DNA from: Actinophytocola sp963727495
GTDB lineage: Bacteria > Actinomycetota > Actinomycetes > Mycobacteriales > Pseudonocardiaceae
DNA: 64,000 nt
Direction of reading: 5' to 3'
Assembly (NCBI GenBank): GCA_963727495.1
Contig: CAVSGQ010000006.1
Location: 1,798,001 to 1,862,000, forward strand
In this document: positions 25,312 through 33,719 of the stretch, in pieces
Position numbering within the stretch: the first letter of the stretch is position 1
Layout of the letters: every line of letters starts with the position of its first letter
Made by a program: the position numbers and the translations under genes
The notes under the pieces: model-generated
Databases searched by the model: none
What the model was told of the DNA's origin: nothing
What the model saw: the letters and a program-made list of their open reading frames with translations, nothing else

Positions 25312-26646
25312 ATGGGAGCGAACGAACCGACCGGGTTGTGGTTGGTCGGTGCGCGGGGGTCGGTTGCCACAACGGCGATCACCGGGTTGCTGGCGTTGCG
25401 CGCGGGGCTGACCGCGCCGACCGGCTGCGTCACCGAGCGGCCACCGTTCGACGATCTCGGCCTCGTGCCGTGGGAGAACCTCGTCGTGGGCGGCCACGAC
25501 ATCGCGTGCACCCCGCTGGACAAGCGGGCCGAGCAGCTCGCCGAGTCCGGGCTGGTGCCGCACCGGGTGCTGGCCGCCACGGCGGCGGGCCTGCGCGCGG
25601 TCGACGCGTCCATCCGGGACGGCTACCACCCGGCGACGCACGCGGGCCCGCTCGAGTCGGCGGCGGCCCGATTAGCCGCGGACATCGAGGAGTTCCGGGA
25701 CACGCACGGGCTGGCCCGGGTGGTCGTGGTGAACGTGTCGTCCACCGAGCCGCCGGTGCCGCGGGTGCCGGCGCACGAGTCGCCGGCGGCGCTGCGCGAG
25801 GCGCTCGCCGACCCGGCCCGCGCGGTGCTGCCGGCCAGCTCGCTGGCGGCCTACGCGGCTTTGCTGGCCGGCTGCCCGTTCGTCGACTTCACGCCGTCGC
25901 CGGGGATCCGGCTGCCCGCGCTGCACGAGCTGGCGCTGGAGCGCGGGCTGCCCTACGCCGGCTCGGACGGCAAGACCGGCGAGACCCTGCTGCGCACGGT
26001 GCTCGCGCCGATGTTCACCGCGCGGGCGCTGCGCGTGCGGTCGTGGGCGGGCACGAACCTGCTGGGCGGCGGCGACGGCGCGAACCTCGCCGACCCCGCG
26101 CAGGCGCGCGGCAAGCTGGAGTCGAAGGCCCGCGGCCTGGCCTCGCTGCTGGGCGACGCGGTGACCGCGCCGCTGCACATCGACAACGTGCCGGACCTCG
26201 GCGAGCAGAAGACCGCGTGGGACCACGTGTCGTTCGAGGGGTTCCTGGGCGCGCGGATGAGCCTGCAGCTGACGTGGACCGGCCTGGACTCCGCGCTGGC
26301 CGCGCCGCTGGTGCTGGACCTCGCCCGGCTGACGGCCGCCGCGCACGCGGCGGGCGAGGTGGGCCCGCTGGGCGCGCTCGCGTTCTTCTTCAAGGACCCC
26401 ATCGGCAGCGACGAGCACCGCTTCGCCGAGCAGACCACCATGCTCACCGACTGGGCCCGCACCCTCGCCCGTCCACAACCCGACGAGTTGTCCACAGCGG
26501 ACGCCAACCCCCCGAAACCGTCACCCCCCACCGATAGAATGGACCCATGGGGTGCCCCCGGAGAGGGTGGGGGCGTTGGGGAGTCCGGTTCTGCACGCGC
26601 GCGCGAGGATACGCCGGGGGCGGCCGGGGCGGGGCGCGAGCCGTGA
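25312..26646 (+). CDS. Inositol-3-phosphate synthase-like cyclase (first gene of Ebo-type cluster)
   Basis: Protein of 444 aa resembling myo-inositol-1(3)-phosphate synthases, the NAD-dependent sugar-phosphate cyclases. The N-terminal nucleotide site is LWLVGARGSVATTAITG; GSDGKTGETLLRTVLAP, NLLGGGDGANLADP, LHIDNVPDLGEQKTAWDH and the C-terminal GALAFFFKDPIG are family signatures. Residues after about 385 form an extra Pro/Gly-rich tail that looks like read-through into the next gene's upstream region. The stop overlaps the UbiA start (GTGA). Because it heads the Ebo-type cluster it may make a carbocyclic precursor for that pathway and not housekeeping inositol; this is inference. AAAGGGG precedes the ATG at 25312. 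Confidence 0.88.
   Translation: MGANEPTGLWLVGARGSVATTAITGLLALRAGLTAPTGCVTERPPFDDLGLVPWENLVVGGHDIACTPLDKRAEQLAESGLVPHRVLAATAAGLRAVDASIRDGYHPATHAGPLESAAARLAADIEEFRDTHGLARVVVVNVSSTEPPVPRVPAHESPAALREALADPARAVLPASSLAAYAALLAGCPFVDFTPSPGIRLPALHELALERGLPYAGSDGKTGETLLRTVLAPMFTARALRVRSWAGTNLLGGGDGANLADPAQARGKLESKARGLASLLGDAVTAPLHIDNVPDLGEQKTAWDHVSFEGFLGARMSLQLTWTGLDSALAAPLVLDLARLTAAAHAAGEVGPLGALAFFFKDPIGSDEHRFAEQTTMLTDWARTLARPQPDELSTADANPPKPSPPTDRMDPWGAPGEGGGVGESGSARAREDTPGAAGAGREP
26535..26540 (+). promoter_or_regulatory. Possible internal promoter before eboC
   Basis: TAGAAT, 6 nt before an in-frame ATG at 26547, inside the 3' tail of the inositol-phosphate-synthase-like gene. It could give a separate leaderless transcript for eboC and the genes behind it. 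Confidence 0.4.
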
Positions 26647-27488
26647 GGGCGTACGTCCAGCTCGTGCGGGCGCCCGCGGCCCTGACCGTGCTCGGCGACA
26701 CCGTCGCGGGCGCGGCGGCAGGCGGGCGGCCGCTGCGCGGCAGGCGGTTGCTGCTCCCGCTGTCCTCGGCGGCCTTCTACTGGTCCGGCATGGCGCTCAA
26801 CGACTGGGCCGACCGCGAGCTCGACGCCGTGGAACGTCCCGAGCGGCCCATCCCGTCCGGGCGCGTCACGCCGGCCCGGGCGCTCGCGGTCGCCGGCGGG
26901 CTCACCGCCGCCGGGGTCGGCCTGGCCGCGGTCGCCGACCGGGGCGCGGTCAAGGTCGCGCTGCCCCTCGCCGCCGCGGTGTGGGCCTACGACACCGTCC
27001 TCAAGTCCACCGCGGCCGGGCCGGCCGGCATGGCCGCCTGCCGCGCGCTCGACGTACTCATGGGCGCGGGCGGCGCCCGCCAGGCGCTGCCCGCCGCGGC
27101 GGCCGTCGGCGGGCACACCCTCGGCGTCACCGTGCTGTCCCGCGGCGAGGTGCACGGCGCCTCCCCGGCCACCGCCGGCAAGGCCCTCGCCGGCACCGCC
27201 CTCACCGCGCTGACCGCGATCGGCGGCCGCGCCCGCTCGGCCGGGCACCGGCTCGGCGCGCTGACCGCCGCCGCGCTCTACACCGCCACCGTCGGACGCG
27301 CCCAGTACGCGGCGCGGCAGGACCCGTCGGCCGCGACCGTCCGGCGCGCCACGATGGCCGGCATCCTCGGCATGGTCCCGCTGCAGGCCGCGCTGACCGC
27401 TCGCCGGGGATCGCTCGCCGGCGCGCTCGCCGTGGCCGCGGCGCTGCCCGCCGCCCGGCTGCTGTCGAGGCGGGTGAGCCCCACATGA
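26643..27488 (+). CDS. eboC: UbiA-family prenyltransferase EboC
   Basis: Integral membrane prenyltransferase of 281 aa with about eight spans. The first Asp-rich motif is NDWADRELDAVERPERPIPSGR near residues 56-77, and the second region is YDTVLKSTAAGPAGMAACRALDVLMGAG near 116-143, with fewer acidic residues than classical UbiA. The SCO/EboC-like subset transfers an isoprenoid to an unknown acceptor. The GTG at 26643 overlaps the upstream stop. An alternative ATG at 26547, with TAGAAT 6 nt upstream, would give a leaderless start adding 32 Arg/Gly-rich residues. The 3' end overlaps the TIM-barrel start (ATGA), so the cluster is translationally coupled. Confidence 0.87.
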   Translation: MRAYVQLVRAPAALTVLGDTVAGAAAGGRPLRGRRLLLPLSSAAFYWSGMALNDWADRELDAVERPERPIPSGRVTPARALAVAGGLTAAGVGLAAVADRGAVKVALPLAAAVWAYDTVLKSTAAGPAGMAACRALDVLMGAGGARQALPAAAAVGGHTLGVTVLSRGEVHGASPATAGKALAGTALTALTAIGGRARSAGHRLGALTAAALYTATVGRAQYAARQDPSAATVRRATMAGILGMVPLQAALTARRGSLAGALAVAAALPAARLLSRRVSPT

Positions 27489-28429
27489 CCGGCTTCCGCC
27501 TCGGCTATGGCACCAACGGCTTCGCCAACCACCGCCTCGACGACGCGCTGCGGGTGATCGCCGACCACGGCTACACCGCGGTCGCGCTGACCCTCGACCA
27601 CCACCACCTCGACCCGTACGCCGACGACGCGGTCAGGCAGACCGAGCACGTCGCCGGGCTGCTCGACCGGCTCGGGCTGCGCTGCGTGGTCGAGACCGGT
27701 GCGCGCTACCTGCTCGACCCGTACCGCAAGCACCACCCCACGCTGGTCTGCGACGAGCCGCGGCGCCGCATCGACTTCCTGAACCGGGCGGTGCGCATCG
27801 CCGCCGACCTGGACGCCGACTGCGTGTCCTTCTGGTCCGGCATCCGGCCGTCCACAGTGGATCCCGACACGGCGTGGCGGCGGCTGCGCGCCGGGGTGGC
27901 CGAGGTGCTGGAGGAGGCCGGCGCGCGGAACGTGCGGCTGGGCCTCGAGCCCGAGCCGGGCATGTTCGTCGAGCAGCTGTCCGGGGCTCTGCGGCTGCGC
28001 GAGGAGCTGGGCGCGCCGGAGCCGCTCGGCATCACGCTGGACGTCGGCCACTGCGTCGCGGTCGAGCCGGACGACGCGGCGACCTGCCTGCGCCGCGCCG
28101 CCGGCCTGCTGGTGAACGTTCAGCTGGACGACATGCGCACCGGGGTGCACGAGCATCTCGAGTTCGGCGAGGGGGAGCTCGATCTGCCCGCCACCCTGGC
28201 CGCGCTGGTCGAGGTGGGCTACACGGGCGTCGCGGCGGTCGAGCTGCCGCGGCACAGCCACGCGGCGCCGGACGTGGCCGCCCGCGCGCTCGCCGCCTTG
28301 GGAGCGGCGATCCGAACTGAGAGCACTGCTCTTGATTCGGAGCGCCTCAACGAGAGCGGCGCTCTGGCAGTGCCGCTCCGGAACGAGAGCAGTGCTCTGG
28401 CAGTGCCGCTCCGGAACGAGAGCGGGTGA
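27485..28429 (+). CDS. TIM-barrel sugar phosphate isomerase/epimerase of the Ebo-type cluster
   Basis: AP-endonuclease-2/xylose-isomerase-like TIM barrel of 314 aa. The barrel runs from LGYGTNGFANHRLDDALRVI through GLEPEPGMFVE near 157 (a metal-binding Glu) and LDVGHCVAVEP near 188 (metal-binding Asp and His) to AAVELPRHSH. It is a sugar-phosphate or cyclitol isomerase-like enzyme with no assigned substrate. The last 30 or so residues are not barrel: they are encoded by in-frame 33-bp DNA repeats (see 28318-28426) and read as two copies of ALAVPLRNESS/G. Both ends overlap their neighbours by 4 nt. Confidence 0.83.
   Translation: MTGFRLGYGTNGFANHRLDDALRVIADHGYTAVALTLDHHHLDPYADDAVRQTEHVAGLLDRLGLRCVVETGARYLLDPYRKHHPTLVCDEPRRRIDFLNRAVRIAADLDADCVSFWSGIRPSTVDPDTAWRRLRAGVAEVLEEAGARNVRLGLEPEPGMFVEQLSGALRLREELGAPEPLGITLDVGHCVAVEPDDAATCLRRAAGLLVNVQLDDMRTGVHEHLEFGEGELDLPATLAALVEVGYTGVAAVELPRHSHAAPDVAARALAALGAAIRTESTALDSERLNESGALAVPLRNESSALAVPLRNESG
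28318..28426 (+). repeat. 33-bp repeats forming the 3' end of a coding sequence
   Basis: The unit starting CGAGAGC recurs at 28351, 28384 and 28417, exactly 33 bp apart. Each contains GCTCTGGCAGTGCCGCTCCG and AGAGCNNNGCTCT-type palindromes; a more diverged palindrome, GAGAGCACTGCTCT, lies just upstream at 28319. Because 33 is divisible by three the repeats extend the isomerase by an in-frame tail and bring in the stop and the next gene's GTG. Confidence 0.8.
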
Positions 28430-29025
28430 TGGACGTGGACCATCCCTGGCTCGTCGAGGCGGAGCGCACGGTGCGCGCCGACCCGGCGGCGATACGTACG
28501 CTCTTCCCCGCGGTCGGGCGCAAGGTCGGCCGTACGCCGCTGCGCCCGCAGACCGACCCGCAGGGCCTGGTGCACGGCACCGTCGACGACCTGGCCCGCA
28601 CCCGGCTGCTCGCCGTGCTCGCCGAGGTGCTCGACCCCGGCACGCTCGCCGCCGAGGTCGCCGAGCTGTACCGCTACGGCGACGACGCCGAGCGCCGCGG
28701 CGTGCTGCGCGGGCTGCCGGCGCTGCCGCCCGGCGCCGTCCCGGCCGGGCTGGACATCGTACGGGACGCGTTGCGCGCCAACGACATCCGGCTCGTCTCC
28801 GCCGCCATGGGCGGGTTCGCCGCCCGGCACCTGGACGACCACGCCTGGCGGCACGGCGTGCTCAAGTGCCTGTTCGTCGGCGTGCCGCTGGCCGCCGTCG
28901 CCGACCTCGAGCGGCGCACCGACGCCGAGCTGCTGCGCATGGTCGGCGACTACGCCGCCGAGCGCCGGGCCGCGGGCCGCGAGGTCCCGGCCGACGCCGT
29001 CACGCTCCTGGAGGCCACGCCATGA
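28426..29025 (+). CDS. eboA: EboA-domain protein
   Basis: Mostly helical protein of 199 aa matching the EboA family, the eponymous member of the Ebo cluster; its biochemical role is unknown. Visible features are TLFPAVGRKVGRTPL at 24-38, DDLARTRLLAVLAEV, a regular helical YRYGDDAERRGVLRGLPALP segment and KCLFVGVPLAAVADLERR, the most conserved part of such proteins. The start is a GTG at 28426 that overlaps the previous stop. Between its stop and the next gene lies the 105-nt leader element copy B. Confidence 0.83.
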   Translation: MMDVDHPWLVEAERTVRADPAAIRTLFPAVGRKVGRTPLRPQTDPQGLVHGTVDDLARTRLLAVLAEVLDPGTLAAEVAELYRYGDDAERRGVLRGLPALPPGAVPAGLDIVRDALRANDIRLVSAAMGGFAARHLDDHAWRHGVLKCLFVGVPLAAVADLERRTDAELLRMVGDYAAERRAAGREVPADAVTLLEATP

Positions 29026-29054
29026 CCCCCGAGCGTCAGGAGCCGAGTGTCTCT

Positions 29055-29160
29055 CGACCGCACCCGCGGGGAACGGGACGCGACCCGGCCACGAGCACGT
29101 GTCGAGACGCACCATACCGACCCAACGCGACCACGACTGTGAACTCCGGGGAGGCGGCAC
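29055..29160 (+). promoter_or_regulatory. Conserved leader element, copy B (before TatD/EboB gene)
   Basis: About 105 nt with landmarks GGGGAACGGGACGCGACC, CGGCCACGAGCACGTG, CCCAACGCGACCACG and GAACTCCGGGGAGGCGG. The final landmark is the ribosome binding site of the ATG at 29165. It is strikingly similar along its length to copy C (56011-56114) and less so to copy A. Confidence 0.7.
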
Positions 29161-29164
29161 ATCC

Positions 29165-30028
29165 ATGCGGATCTTCGACCCGCACATCCACATGACCTCG
29201 CGGACCACCGACGACTACGAGGCGATGTTCGCCGCCGGGGTGCGCGCGCTCGTCGAGCCGTCGTTCTGGCTCGGCCAGCCGCGCACCAGCGTGGCATCGT
29301 TCACCGACTACTTCGACGGCCTCATCGGCTGGGAACGCTTCCGCGCGGCGCAGTTCGGCATTCGCCACCACTGCACGATCGCGCTCAACCCCAAGGAGGC
29401 CAACGACCCGCGCTGCGTCGAGGTGCTCGACGTGCTGCCGCGCTACCTGGCCAAGGACGGCGTGGTCGCGGTCGGCGAGGTCGGCTACGACTCGATGACC
29501 CCCGAGGAGGACACCGCGTTCGCCGCGCAGCTTCAGCTCGCGGTCGAGCACGAGCTGCCCGCGCTGGTGCACACCCCGCACCGGGACAAGCTCGCCGGCA
29601 CCCGGCGCACCCTCGACGTGGTGCGCGAGTCCGGCATCGAGCCCGGGCGGGTGATCGTCGACCACCTCAACGAGCCGACGGTCGGCCTGGTCGCCGAGTC
29701 CGGCTGCTGGATGGGCTTCTCCATCTACCCGGACACCAAGATGGACGAGCAGCGGATGGTCGCGATCCTCTCCGAGTACGGCACCGACCGGATGGTGGTC
29801 AACTCCGCGGCCGACTGGGGCCGCTCCGACCCGCTGAAGACCTACCGTACGGGCATCGCGATGCTCGAGGCCGGCTTCTCCGAGTCCGATGTGGACAAGG
29901 TGCTGTGGCGCAACCCGGTCGAGTTCTACGGCCAGAGCGACCGGCTGGTGCTCGACGAGCTGCCCGGCTTCGCCGCGTCGTCCGACACGTTCGCCGGCAA
30001 CTCCGTGCTCCGCGGCGGTGGCGCATGA
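29165..30028 (+). CDS. TatD-family metal-dependent hydrolase (EboB-like)
   Basis: TIM-barrel hydrolase of 287 aa related to TatD and matching EboB of Ebo clusters. Metal ligands are visible in FDPHIHMTSR at residues 4-13 (HxH), GEVGYDSM near 105, LVHTPHRDK near 138, VIVDHLNEPT near 165 and the C-terminal VVNSAADWGRSDPL near 217. The substrate is unknown. In Ebo clusters this protein accompanies the UbiA enzyme and the phosphodiesterase. The ATG at 29165 follows the leader element's GGGGAGG site; upstream in-frame starts would read through that element and are not supported. About 105 nt separate it from the next gene. Confidence 0.87.
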   Translation: MRIFDPHIHMTSRTTDDYEAMFAAGVRALVEPSFWLGQPRTSVASFTDYFDGLIGWERFRAAQFGIRHHCTIALNPKEANDPRCVEVLDVLPRYLAKDGVVAVGEVGYDSMTPEEDTAFAAQLQLAVEHELPALVHTPHRDKLAGTRRTLDVVRESGIEPGRVIVDHLNEPTVGLVAESGCWMGFSIYPDTKMDEQRMVAILSEYGTDRMVVNSAADWGRSDPLKTYRTGIAMLEAGFSESDVDKVLWRNPVEFYGQSDRLVLDELPGFAASSDTFAGNSVLRGGGA

Positions 30029-30032
30029 CCGG

Positions 30033-30103
30033 TCCGACTCCCCGGAACCTTCGCGCGTGGTCGCGTTGGGACGCGACGCTCCCGTTCCCCTCGGGTGCGG
30101 TCG
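30033..30103 (-). repeat. Conserved leader element, copy D (inverted, internally deleted)
   Basis: On the minus strand this reads CGACCGCACCCGAGGGGAAC, then CCCAACGCGACCACG and finally TTCCGGGGAGTCGG, the same ends as copies A to C but lacking the central CGGCCACG part. It points away from the downstream gene, so it cannot supply that gene's ribosome binding site. Its orientation suggests the element can move or be copied. Confidence 0.6.
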
Positions 30104-30134
30104 GTGGGCACTCGGATCGGGCACGAGGCGGATC

Positions 30135-31284
30135 ATGACGCCTCTTTCCTACTGCACCAACGTGCATCCCGGCCGAGGACTTCGCCGGGGTGCTGGCGCA
30201 GCTCGACCGCTACGCCGAGCCGGTGCGCAGGCTGGTCGGCGCCGACGTGCTCGGCCTCGGCCTGTGGCTGCCCGCCTCGCTCGCCGGCGAGCTCGCCGAC
30301 GACGCCGGCCTGCGCCGCACGCTGCGCGCCGAGCTCGACGCCCGCGGGCTCGAGGTCCACACGCTCAACGCGTTCCCCTACGGCGGGTTCCACGACGAGG
30401 TGGTCAAGCACGCGGTCTACCGGCCACAGTGGACCGACCCGCGGCGGCTCGAGTACACCGTGGACTGCGCGATCGTGCTCGCCGACCTGCTGCCCGACTC
30501 CGCCCGCTACGGCAGCATCTCCACGCTGCCGCTGGCCTGGCGCACCCCGTGGGACGCGGCCGACGACGACACCGCGGCCGGTGCCCTGACCGAGCTCACC
30601 GGGGTGCTCGACGGCATGGCGAACGGCAGTGGGCGGCCCATCCGGCTCGCCGTCGAGCCCGAACCGGGCTGCGTGCTCGACTCGGCCGCCGACGCGGTGG
30701 CCTGGCTCGCGCACCGGGTGGATCCGCGCTACGTGGGGCTCTGCCTGGACACCTGCCACCTCGCGGTGTCCTTCGCCGACCCGGCGGACACCGTCGCGGG
30801 CATCCTCGACGCCGGCCTGTCGGTGGTGAAGGTGCAGGCGTCGGCCGCGTTGCAGGTCGACGAGCCCGGCGGCGAGCCGGCCCGGCTGGCGCTCGCCGAC
30901 TTCACCGAGCCGCGCTACCTGCACCAGGTCCGGGAACGCACCGGCGGTGAGGAGGAGCCAGGCGAGGTCCTCGGCGCCGACGACATCCCGCAGGCGCTGA
31001 CCGACCTGCCCGCGCGGCGCGCGTGGCGGGTGCACTTCCACGTGCCGCTGCACGCGCGGCCCGCGGCGCCGCTGTCGGCCACCACCGACGTGCTGCGTGG
31101 CGCGGTCGCTGCCCTGGAGTCCAGGATGGACGGCGAGCTGCCGCACGTCGAGGTGGAGACCTACACCTGGAGCGTGCTGCCGGAGACCGCGGGCGGCGGC
31201 GGGGACACCGCGCTGATCCGGGGGATCGCCGCCGAGCTGCGCTGGGCGGCGGCACATCTGTTCGGTACGGAAGGAGTCCGATGA
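30135..31284 (+). CDS. eboE: Metabolite traffic protein EboE (TIM barrel), one-base frameshift near its start
   Basis: Sugar-isomerase-like TIM barrel of about 382 aa if corrected. From the ATG at 30135 the frame gives MTPLSYCTNVHP and then goes out of frame; removing one G near 30171 continues as AEDFAGVLAQLDRY, the normal EboE N-terminus (YCTNVHPAEDF). Downstream the frame is intact: LEVHTLNAFPYGGFHDE, RLAVEPEPGCVLD with a metal-type Glu, GLCLDTCHLAVSF with Asp and His, and WRVHFHVPLH. If the base is real, translation could begin only further in, near 30190, losing the first strand. The end overlaps the phosphodiesterase ATG by 4 nt. Confidence 0.83.
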
Positions 31285-32687
31285 CCACCCAGCTCGTCGT
31301 CCTCGACGTGGTCGGCCTGACGCCGAAGCTGCTGGCGCACATGCCGAACCTGCGCGCCCTGGCCGACCGCGGCTGGCAGGCCGAGCTCGGCACCGTGCTG
31401 CCCGCGGTGACCTGCAGCGCCCAGTCGACGTTCCTCACCGGCACGATGCCCAACCGGCACGGGATCGTCGGCAACGGCTGGTACTTCCGCGAGCTCGGCG
31501 AGGTCTTCCTGTGGCGCCAGCACAACCGGCTCGTGGCGGGGGAGAAGCTGTGGGAGACCGCGCGCGCGGCGAACCCCGACTACACCGCGGCGAACGTCTG
31601 CTGGTGGTACGCGATGGGGGCGACGACCGACATCACGGTCACGCCGCGGCCGATCTACCACGCCGACGGGCGCAAGTCGCCCGACGCCTACGTCCGGCCG
31701 CCCAGCCTGCACGACGAGCTGACCGGCGCGCTCGGCGAGTTCCCGCTGTTCCAGTACTGGGGGCCGACCGCGTCGCTCGCGTCCAGCGAGTGGATCATCG
31801 GCGCGTCCCGCAAGGTACTCACCGAGCACCACCCGGACCTGCTGCTGGCCTACGTGCCGCACCTGGACTACGACCTGCAGCGGTTCGGCCCGGACGGTCC
31901 GGAGGCGGTGCGCGCCGCCCGCGCGGTCGACGAGGCGCTCGCACCGCTGCTCGCCGCCGCGCAGGCGGCGGGCGCGACCGTGGTGGCGCTGTCCGAGTAC
32001 GGCATCACGCCGGTGCGCCGGCCGGTGGACGTCAACCGGCTGCTGCGCCGCGAGGGGCTGCTCGAGGTCTACACCCAGGCGGGCATGGAGTACCTGGACC
32101 CGTGGACGTCCCGGGCGTTCGCGGTGGCCGACCACCAGGTCGCGCACGTCTACGTCGCCGACCCGGCGGACCTCCCGCGGGTGCGCGAGATGCTGGCCAC
32201 CCTGTCCGGTGTGGACGAGGTGCTCGACCGGGCGGCGCAGGAGCGCTACGGCATCGACCACCCGCGCGCGGGCGAGCTCGTCGTGGTGGCCGAGCCCGAC
32301 GCGTGGTTCACCTACTACTACTGGCTCGACGACGCCCGCGCGCCGGACTTCGCGCGCGGCGTCGAGATCCACCGCAAGCCCGGCTACGACCCGGCCGAGC
32401 TGTTCTTCGACCCGGCGGACCGGCTGGCGAAGGTCAAGGCCGGGTTGAACCTGGTCCGCAAGAAGGCCGGGCTGCGCTACGCGATGAGCGTGGTGCCGCT
32501 CGACCCGTCCTGCGTGCGCGGCTCGCACGGTCGGCTGCCCTCGAGCGCCGACGACGGGCCGGTGCTGTTGTGTTCGGTGCCCGACGCGGAGCCCGGAGGC
32601 CCGCTCGCCGCCACCGACGTCCGAGCCCTGCTGTTGCAACTACAAGGAATCACTGACATCAGCGTCCCGGAAGGAGCTCGACGATGA
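31281..32687 (+). CDS. Alkaline phosphatase superfamily phosphodiesterase (EboF-like)
   Basis: Type I phosphodiesterase/nucleotide pyrophosphatase-like protein of 468 aa. The nucleophile region is LPAVTCSAQSTFLTGTMPNRHG near residues 39-60, with Thr in the position of the attacking residue, and metal ligands appear in YVPHLDYDLQRFG near 191 and in AVADHQVAHVYVAD near 280. No signal peptide is seen, so it acts in the cytoplasm unless exported otherwise. It matches the phosphatase of Ebo clusters and could remove a phosphate or nucleotidyl group from the prenylated product; that step is inferred. AAGGAG lies 5 nt before the ATG at 31281. Confidence 0.87.
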   Translation: MTTQLVVLDVVGLTPKLLAHMPNLRALADRGWQAELGTVLPAVTCSAQSTFLTGTMPNRHGIVGNGWYFRELGEVFLWRQHNRLVAGEKLWETARAANPDYTAANVCWWYAMGATTDITVTPRPIYHADGRKSPDAYVRPPSLHDELTGALGEFPLFQYWGPTASLASSEWIIGASRKVLTEHHPDLLLAYVPHLDYDLQRFGPDGPEAVRAARAVDEALAPLLAAAQAAGATVVALSEYGITPVRRPVDVNRLLRREGLLEVYTQAGMEYLDPWTSRAFAVADHQVAHVYVADPADLPRVREMLATLSGVDEVLDRAAQERYGIDHPRAGELVVVAEPDAWFTYYYWLDDARAPDFARGVEIHRKPGYDPAELFFDPADRLAKVKAGLNLVRKKAGLRYAMSVVPLDPSCVRGSHGRLPSSADDGPVLLCSVPDAEPGGPLAATDVRALLLQLQGITDISVPEGARR

Positions 32688-33688
32688 GTCGACCAGTCAC
32701 GTTGTTCACCGGCCAGTGGGCCGATCTCCCGTTCGAGGAGGTGTGCAAGCTCGCCGCGGGTTGGGGGTACGACGGGCTGGAGATCGCCTGCTGGGGTGAC
32801 CACTTCGAGGTGGATCGGGCGGTCAACGAGGACGACTACGTGTCGAAGAAGCTGGAACAGCTCGCCTCGCACGGCCTGAAGGTGTGGACGATCTCCAACC
32901 ACCTGCTGGGCCAGGCCGTCTGCGACGACCCGATCGACCAGCGGCACAAGGACATCCTGCCGGCCCGGATCTGGGGAGACGGCGACCCGGAGGGCGTGCG
33001 GCAGCGCGCGGCGGAGGAGATGAAGGACACCGCCCGAGCGGCCGCGAAGCTCGGCGTGTCCACGGTCGTCGGCTTCACCGGGTCGAAGATCTGGAAGTAC
33101 GTGGCCATGTTCCCGCCGGTGGGCCAGGACGTCATCGACGACGGGTACGCCGACTTCGCCGCCCGGTGGAACCCGATCCTGGACGTGTTCGACGAGGTCG
33201 GCGTGCGGTTCGCGCACGAGGTGCACCCGTCGGAGATCGCCTACGACTACTGGACGACGAAGCGCACGCTGGAGGCGGTCGGCCACCGGGAGGCCTTCGG
33301 CCTCAACTGGGACCCGTCGCACTTCGTCTGGCAGGACCTCGACCCGGTCGGCTTCATCCTCGACTTCGCCGACCGGATCTACCACGTCGACTGCAAGGAC
33401 GCGAAGACGCGGTTCGACGGCCGCAACGGCAGGCTGGGCAGCCACCTGGCGTGGGCCGACCCCCGCCGCGGCTGGGACTTCGTGTCCACCGGACACGGCG
33501 ACGTGCCGTGGGAGGCGGCGTTCCGCGCGCTCAACGCGATCGGCTACGACGGGCCGATCTCGGTGGAGTGGGAGGACGCCGGGATGGACCGGCTGCGCGG
33601 CGCCGAGGAGGCGCTGACGTTCATCCGCAGCAACCTGTTCGACAAGCCGACGGCGGCCTTCGACGCCGCCTTCTCCTCGAAGGACTGA
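32684..33688 (+). CDS. Sugar phosphate isomerase/epimerase TIM barrel
   Basis: Cytoplasmic TIM barrel of 334 aa of the AP_endonuc_2/inosose-dehydratase-like family. The barrel begins VTLFTGQWADLPFEEVCKLA; metal-site residues are seen in FAHEVHPSEIAYDYW near 183 (Glu and His), FGLNWDPSHFVWQ near 212 (Asp and His), IYHVDCKDAKTRF near 236 and SVEWEDAG near 290. Members act on inosose, keto-sugars or cyclitols, often beside Gfo/Idh/MocA enzymes. The ATG overlaps the phosphodiesterase stop (ATGA), so it belongs to the same translationally coupled operon. Confidence 0.88.
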   Translation: MSRPVTLFTGQWADLPFEEVCKLAAGWGYDGLEIACWGDHFEVDRAVNEDDYVSKKLEQLASHGLKVWTISNHLLGQAVCDDPIDQRHKDILPARIWGDGDPEGVRQRAAEEMKDTARAAAKLGVSTVVGFTGSKIWKYVAMFPPVGQDVIDDGYADFAARWNPILDVFDEVGVRFAHEVHPSEIAYDYWTTKRTLEAVGHREAFGLNWDPSHFVWQDLDPVGFILDFADRIYHVDCKDAKTRFDGRNGRLGSHLAWADPRRGWDFVSTGHGDVPWEAAFRALNAIGYDGPISVEWEDAGMDRLRGAEEALTFIRSNLFDKPTAAFDAAFSSKD

Positions 33689-33719
33689 TCGCCCTGCCCG
33701 TTCGACGAAGGGATCTGTC

